In this document: piece after piece, positions 59,218 to 64,000 of the stretch
How the letters are laid out: the number at the start of each line of letters is the position of its first letter
Numbering within the stretch: position 1 is the stretch's first letter
Assembly (NCBI GenBank): GCA_003049485.1
Contig: PYST01000180.1
Location: 17,711-81,710 of the forward strand
Direction: 5' to 3'
Length of the DNA stretch: 64,000 nucleotides
Source of the DNA: Ophioceras dolichostomum
Taxonomy: Eukaryota > Ascomycota > Sordariomycetes > Magnaporthales > Ophioceraceae
Made by a program: the position numbers and the translations under genes
Notes under the pieces: model-generated
Told to the model about the DNA's origin: nothing
The model's database searches: none
The model's input: the letters and a program-made list of their open reading frames with translations, nothing else

Positions 59218-61506
59218 ATGAAGCGCAAGGCAGAGACACAGGAGCAGGTCAAGAAGCCTGTGAAGAAGAGGTCTAAGACGGGTTGGTTCTGCCACTAATC
59301 ACCCGAGATGCTTTCCTCCCGAGACACTTGACACAGGCTGCTGACCCGACCCCCCTTTTCTACCAATGGAACAGCCCTCAACGAGGAAGAGACCAAGCAG
59401 AGGTTCCGGAAGGGCCTCTTCGACACCGAGGTGCGGGGCCGGTACACCAAGCAATTCAATGCCTCGACGCCGTACAAGCACAGCGTGATAAGCGGGCTCG
59501 TGGACGACGGGCTCCTGCGCGCCGTGCGGGACGAGATCCGGGGCAACGTGGCGTTCACGCCCAAGGAGACGGACATCTACAAGATCCACCAGTCCGGCGA
59601 CCTCGCGAACCTGGACGGGCTGGACGACGACATGCTGGCGAAGCTCCCCTCGCTGCTCAAGCTGCGCGACGCGCTGTACTCGGAGACGTTCCGGAACTAC
59701 GTCTCGCACATCACCGGCTGCGGCGCCCTGAGCGGCCGCAAGACCGACCTGGCCGTCAACGTTTATACTCCTGGCTGCTTCCTGCTGTGCCACGACGATG
59801 TCATCGGCAGTCGTAGGGTCAGCTTCATTTTATATTTGGTCGACCCGGACGTGCCGTGGCAGGCGTCGTGGGGAGGCGCTCTGCGGCTGTTCCCCGTAGT
59901 CGAGCGCGAGGGCAAGGGCGGCGCCATCGCCAAGACCGTCGAGCCCGACGTGGCCAAGATCGTGCCCCCAGCCTGGAACCAGCTGAGCTTCTTCACCGTG
60001 CAGCCAGGCGTGAGCTTCCACGACGTCGAGGAGGTTTACCACGCCGAGGATGCCGAGCAGCTTGAGCGGGAGAGCGGCCGCGTCCGCATGGCTGTCAGCG
60101 GCTGGTTCCACATCCCTCAGGTCGGCGAGGAGGGCTACGTCGAGGGCGCCGAAGAGGCGCAGATCAAGAACAGCGGCCTGATGCAGCTCCAGGGCGACCC
60201 GGACCAGCACGACCTGCCCCAGGAGATCGCTGTCCCTTACGCGGACTCCGAGGGCAAGAGCCTAGCCGAGTTCGACGAGAAGGACCTCGAGTTCCTACTC
60301 AGATATCTCTCGCCGCACTATCTTACCCCGGACACGCTAGAGCAGATGTCGGACTACTTCGGCGACAACTCCAGTATCACACTCCCAGACATCCTAAACG
60401 CCAAGTTCGCCGATCGTCTGCGACAGTACGTCGCCAAGCAGGAGGCCGGTACGCTCCCCACGAAGTCCGCAGACATCGAGAAGCAGACCTCATGGAAGGT
60501 CGCCCGCCCGCCGCACAAGCACCGCTTCCTTTACCAGCAGCCGGGCGAGGAAGGCGGTAGCAACTCCACCGACTCAGGGGAGGAGCCATCTCCCGTCCAC
60601 GAGCTCCTCAACACGCTCCTCCCGAGCCCTCAGTTCCGCGCCTGGCTGCAGATGGCGACAGGCTGCGTGGTGAAGTCGCACTCTGCCCTCGCGCGCCGCT
60701 TCCGCAGGGGCGAGGACTACACTCTCGCCATGGGCCACGACGGCGACGAGCGGCTGGAGCTGAATCTCGGCTTCACGCCAACCAATGGCTGGGGCGATGA
60801 TCGAGGAGAGGTGGACGAGGACGAGGACGAGGACGGGGAAGCCGAAGCTGAGGCTGAAGAAGAAGAAGAAGAAGAAGAAGAAGAAGAAGAAGAAGAAAGC
60901 AGCGAGGCGAAGGAGAAGAAGAAGAATAAGAAGAAAAATGCCACAAACAGTCGCAGCAACGGCAGCAGCAGCACCAACGGCGCCGTAACCGAGGCGAAAC
61001 AGAACGGCAAGGGCAAAGGAAAGACCAAGGCCGCCGCCGCTGCTGCTGCTGCTGCTGCCGCCAAGGAAGAGACCGCCGCCACCACAGACGAAGACGTGGG
61101 CGGCCACGAGGTGTACATGGCCGGCGACGAGGACAACACCGAGGACGCGGCCGTGTACCGCACGGGCTCGGCCGAGGACGGCGAGGACAACATCCTGTTC
61201 TTCCAGGCCGCGGCGTGGAACAAGCTGACCATCGTCCTGCGCGACAGCGGCACGCTCCGGTTCGTCAAGTACGTGAGCCGCAACGCCAGGGGGGACAGGT
61301 GGGACGTCTCGGCGAGCTTCGATATCGAACAGGTGGAGGGAGACGAAGACGATAGCGAAGAGAACAACAACGGGAGTAGTGGTAGCAGTAGCAGGAGCAG
61401 TAATGGCAACGGCGTTGCTGCTGCTGCTGCTGTTGGGGTTGTGGATGATACGGAGGAGGAGGAGTTTAGGGGCTTTTCGAGTAGTGAGGATAGTGATTCT
61501 GACTAG
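59218..61506 (+). CDS. TPA1: prolyl hydroxylase Tpa1/Ofd1 (2-OG-Fe(II) oxygenase)
   Basis: 2-oxoglutarate/Fe(II) oxygenase. In yeast, Tpa1 hydroxylates a proline of ribosomal protein uS12 (Rps23) and associates with eRF1, eRF3 and poly(A)-binding protein, affecting stop-codon readthrough. Exons 59218-59281 and 59375-61506 (intron GTTGGT..CAG) encode 731 residues. The first exon is a basic nuclear-signal-like start (KRKAETQEQVKKPVKKR); the join gives KTALNEEETKQRF. The catalytic domain has NVYTPGCFLLCHDDVIG near 150-165, with the His-x-Asp metal ligands. WNQLSFFTVQPGVSFHDVEE near 230 supplies the distal His, and GRVRMAVSGWFH the Arg. The second barrel-like domain starts near 400 (LLNTLLPSPQFRAWLQ). 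It is split by an acidic, low-complexity insert with 14 GAA codons and resumes at FFQAAAWNKLTIVLRD. The tail is acidic. Somewhat longer than yeast Tpa1 because of that insert. Confidence 0.93.
60856..60897 (+). repeat. (GAA)14 coding microsatellite in TPA1
   Basis: Fourteen GAA triplets in frame, encoding poly-Glu within the disordered insert of the second Tpa1 domain. GAG synonyms are absent, as expected from a slipped repeat and not from selection on an old acidic tract. Confidence 0.92.
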
Positions 61507-61898
61507 GTAGGTAGGTAAAATGACCGGACTGGCTGGTTTGGATGGATCGACGAAAGAAATCTCACGCATTTATGACCATTTTTGTAGCCAAGAAAGAATA
61601 GCTTTGAAGCCGAATAAAAAGACATACGATGTGTTCCTGACCTTGAAGCCAACAAGCACGAGGGCTGGAGAGACTGGTCAGAGTCAAAGAGAGGGCGGGT
61701 TTGTGCTAGTCCTGGTTGTGAATGATTTGATGAGATGGGGAAAATCAGGACTTGCATCACGGCTCAGACCAGAACCAGAGAATACATTTCGAGGACTCTC
61801 GGCTAGCTGAGGACTCTCCGGGTGCTTAACAGGTCCTTTTCAGTTTTCCGTATCGCTTCGGGGCTGATCACTTGGAGAGTCTTCGCGGAAAAGTCGGT

Positions 61899-61904
61899 CA
61901 CGTG
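61899..61904. promoter_or_regulatory. E-box CACGTG upstream of MTQ2
   Basis: GTCACGTGGA is about 320 bp before the MTQ2 ATG. It is a possible bHLH site; a hexamer match alone is weak evidence. Confidence 0.25.
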
Positions 61905-62012
61905 GAGTCCGTAGCCCCTCCCTGTCCCACCACACCTTCTTCACCTTAGCCATGAAGGAAAATTTGTGAAGCAATCGCCAACATCACCATCTAGGACCTA
62001 CAAGCAGAAGGC

Positions 62013-62018
<6 letters not shown>

Positions 62019-62070
<52 letters not shown>
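62019..62070. repeat. (CT)26 microsatellite in the MTQ2 leader
   Basis: An uninterrupted 52-bp CT run ends about 150 bp before the MTQ2 start codon. Polypyrimidine tracts just upstream of transcription starts are common in filamentous fungi; this is the longest pure one in the window and is likely to vary between strains. Confidence 0.95.
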
Positions 62071-62073
<3 letters not shown>

Positions 62074-62221
62074 CCACAAACGACAACGACCCCCCTCCTT
62101 CATTCATAGGAGCAATCATTTGTCGCCACCGGACTGAATCATCTCGCCGATTTTCAAACGAAACGTGAAACGAAAGACATAAGAGGGAAACAAGAACCGG
62201 AAACAAAAAGAGAATAGAATA

Positions 62222-63319
62222 ATGCTCCCAACACCATCGACATCGCACGTCAACTACGACCGCGTCTACGAGCCAGCCGAGGACTCATTTCTCTTCCTCG
62301 ACACGCTGTCCTCGCCGACCGAAACAGCGTTCCTCACCAGCCGGTTCTTTTCTTCTTCTAGGTTCGGGTTCGGCGACGGCGACGGCGGCGCCTCGGACCG
62401 TGCTGCCAATGTGGGGCCGCCGTCGCCGCCGTCGTCGCCATCGCCGTCGTCACGGCAGCAGCTGACCCCGACTCCGGCGCCGACTCCGCCTCCGCCTCCT
62501 CCGCTGGTCGTCGAGATCGGCACGGGCTCAGGCGTCGTGATAGCCTTCGTCACCGCGCAGGCGCGCCACATCTTCGGGTCCGCCGACGTGCTGACGGCCG
62601 GCGTGGACGTGAACAGTTTTGCGTGCGAGGCGACGGCTGAGACTGTGCGGCTTGCCGTTTCTGAGGAGGAGAAGAAGAAGCACACTTTCCCACCGTCCGG
62701 TGGTGGTACTGCTGCTGCTACTCCTGCTACTCCTGCTACTCCTCCTCTGGGCTGTGGGATGTACCTGGGCTCGACGGCCGCGGACCTGACCTCGGCGCTG
62801 CGGCCTGGAGAGGTGGACGTGCTGCTGTTCAATCCGCCTTATGTGCCTACGCCGGAGATGCCTGGTCACAGCAGCAGCAACAACGGCGGCGACAACGACG
62901 ACCTCCTCTTCGCAGCCGGCGAGGGACAGCAAGGAGGAGTAAGAGGAGGAGGAAGTGAAGGCGAAAGCAAAAGCAGTATCGAAAGAGAAGCCCGCGAGCG
63001 CGAGTTCGCGCGCGACTCGTACCTCCTAGAGCTGTCGTACGCGGGAGGCCGCGACGGCATGGAGACGACCAGCCGGCTGATCGCCAGCCTGCCGCGGGTG
63101 CTCTCGCGGAGGGGCTGCGCGTACGTGCTGCTCTGCGCGCAGAACAGGCCCGAGGAGGTTATTCGCAAGGAAATATTGCCCCTGGGCCCCGAGTGGAGGT
63201 GCGTAGTCGCCGGGAGGAGCGGGAAGGTGGCTGGGTGGGAGAAGTTGCAGATCTTGAGGATATGGAGGAGGGAGGAGGGGGAGGAGGGAGAAGTGGGAGA
63301 GGAGGGGAGTGCTTCGTGA
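62222..63319 (+). CDS. MTQ2: eRF1 glutamine methyltransferase catalytic subunit Mtq2 (HemK-like)
   Basis: S-adenosylmethionine-dependent methyltransferase that, with Trm112, methylates the Gln of the GGQ motif of release factor eRF1 in the cytosol. Single exon, 365 residues. The start MLPTPSTSHVNYDRVYEPAEDSF carries the conserved YEPAEDSFLFLD. A Pro/Ser-rich insert (residues about 58-93) precedes motif I, VVEIGTGSGVVIAF near 97. The acidic motif II is GVDVNSFACEATAET. The catalytic NPPYVPTP is near 204. A second insert, rich in Gly/Asn/Asp and ending SSIEREARER, follows before the C-terminal GGRDGMETTSRLIASLPRVL. The family is usually about 215-230 residues; the two inserts account for the excess. 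It follows TPA1 in the same direction. Confidence 0.94.
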   Translation: MLPTPSTSHVNYDRVYEPAEDSFLFLDTLSSPTETAFLTSRFFSSSRFGFGDGDGGASDRAANVGPPSPPSSPSPSSRQQLTPTPAPTPPPPPPLVVEIGTGSGVVIAFVTAQARHIFGSADVLTAGVDVNSFACEATAETVRLAVSEEEKKKHTFPPSGGGTAAATPATPATPPLGCGMYLGSTAADLTSALRPGEVDVLLFNPPYVPTPEMPGHSSSNNGGDNDDLLFAAGEGQQGGVRGGGSEGESKSSIEREAREREFARDSYLLELSYAGGRDGMETTSRLIASLPRVLSRRGCAYVLLCAQNRPEEVIRKEILPLGPEWRCVVAGRSGKVAGWEKLQILRIWRREEGEEGEVGEEGSAS

Positions 63320-64000
63320 AGAAGGATAGATAGATGATAAGAGGATAGAGGATAGCTTGCTGTCCAGTCTTTTTCAGTGGCTCAATTTGACATGTCACGG
63401 GATCGAAATTCACCATGTTCAATAGAGGTCGAGCGCCGTACTGTACTGGTCAGAAACAAGCCTCTGGTATCGCATCCGTTTTGGTGAGCCATCGAATTTC
63501 GAAAGGAGAAAACGCCCTGTAGATAAAATGAAAAACGCCCCGTCCCAGCCAACCTCTAGAAACTGGACATGACCCATATCATCCTTTCTTTCTCGTTTTG
63601 TCGCTCCGACAGCGGGCATCTGGATGACAGCCGGCGGCGCCGTCCGGTGTGTGGTTTGATGTTTGGCGATGTACGGGGAGATCCACGGCCACCGTATCAT
63701 CATCCTAGGGTCGAGTATACGAGACACCACACACATCCTTCCTCCTTCCTCAAGGGGCCCGCCACCACCCAGGCCGACCGACCATGAAAGCACCAAACGG
63801 GCGCTAATAGCAGCAACATACGGGGGCGGCAGCGAGAGGGAGCAGAGCTGAGTCTCTTCCCCCGTCTCCACAACCCTCTCTTTCTTTGCTCGTCGTCATC
63901 CATCCTTCCCTTCCCATCCCGTCCATATCCCTCCTTATCCTTTGCCCTCCACAAACCAAACCAAACCACCACCACAAATCTAACCCCTACCCCTAAACCC
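63320..64000. other. right-hand end, probable promoter of a gene beyond the window
   Basis: No gene supported. After the MTQ2 3' flank, the last 150 bp turn strongly C/T-rich on the plus strand (63850-63960), as in leaders of plus-strand genes. A run of telomere-like units ends the window (63980-64000). A plus-strand gene starting just past the right edge is plausible. Confidence 0.4.
63980..64000. promoter_or_regulatory. telobox-like CTAACCCCTACCCCTAAACCC
   Basis: The last 21 bases contain TAACCCC, TACCCC and TAAACCC, degenerate telomere-type units. A chromosome's right end would show the G-rich strand here, so this is more likely a promoter telobox (Tbf1-type site) or a short interstitial relic. 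Confidence 0.3.

Larger units (their letters stand above)
61507..62221. other. intergenic between TPA1 and MTQ2
   Basis: 715 bp. It holds the TPA1 3' flank, starting with a TAGGTAGGTAGGTAAA string at the stop codon, and the MTQ2 promoter and leader. A CACGTG E-box lies at 61899-61904 and a long CT tract at 62019-62070. The short frame 61520-61810 seems accidental. Confidence 0.5.

Noticed and set aside
63980..64000. Chromosome end
   Set aside because: A right-hand telomere would read TTAGGG on this strand; the units here are C-rich and degenerate.

Overview
The window is nuclear DNA of a filamentous ascomycete (Pezizomycotina, most likely Sordariomycetes). The signs are a GC-rich coding fraction, short phased introns of 59-270 bp with GT..AG ends, Ser/Pro/Gly/Gln-rich disordered extensions on otherwise conserved proteins, and fungus-only families (PTH11-type receptor, questin-oxidase-like, DUF7907-type secreted protein). 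I support 14 protein-coding genes; 11 are spliced, and their exon ends were set by reading frame, splice sites and family continuity. There is no sign of a bacterial, viral or plasmid system, and no rRNA, tRNA or intact transposon was recognised.

Region 0.5-25 kb is a run of eight genes, all on the minus strand: a PTH11-like seven-helix receptor with a very long cytoplasmic tail (504-3137), ribosomal protein uL1/L10a (5588-6815), a secreted DUF7907-type protein with a coding minisatellite (8216-9792), an unrecognised fungal protein with an internal duplication (11076-12151), the checkpoint clamp loader Rad17 (13512-16682), a questin-oxidase-like protein (17165-18644), a cytochrome b561-domain membrane protein with a large disordered tail (19499-22347) and the NADH pyrophosphatase Npy1 (23360-24801). 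Region 26-32.5 kb holds a PQ-loop vacuolar transporter (26071-27467, +), an APH/ACAD10-like kinase-fold protein (28332-29794, +) and a monocarboxylate-transporter-like MFS permease (30631-32468, -).

From 32.5 to 59.2 kb the window is almost empty of recognisable coding sequence, apart from one two-finger C2H2 transcription factor (39612-41086, -). It has about 18 kb of gene-free DNA upstream and 7 kb downstream. This desert is full of microsatellites and polypyrimidine tracts and has no transposon I can name. It looks like the setting of a developmental regulator with a very large control region or long untranslated transcripts.

At 59.2-63.3 kb two plus-strand genes stand in tandem: Tpa1, a 2-oxoglutarate oxygenase acting on the ribosome and termination machinery, and Mtq2, the methyltransferase of release factor eRF1. 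In yeast both act on translation termination, so this neighbourhood is the most suggestive functional pairing in the window. The other genes are mostly unrelated housekeeping or surface functions; I see no biosynthetic cluster around the questin-oxidase-like gene.
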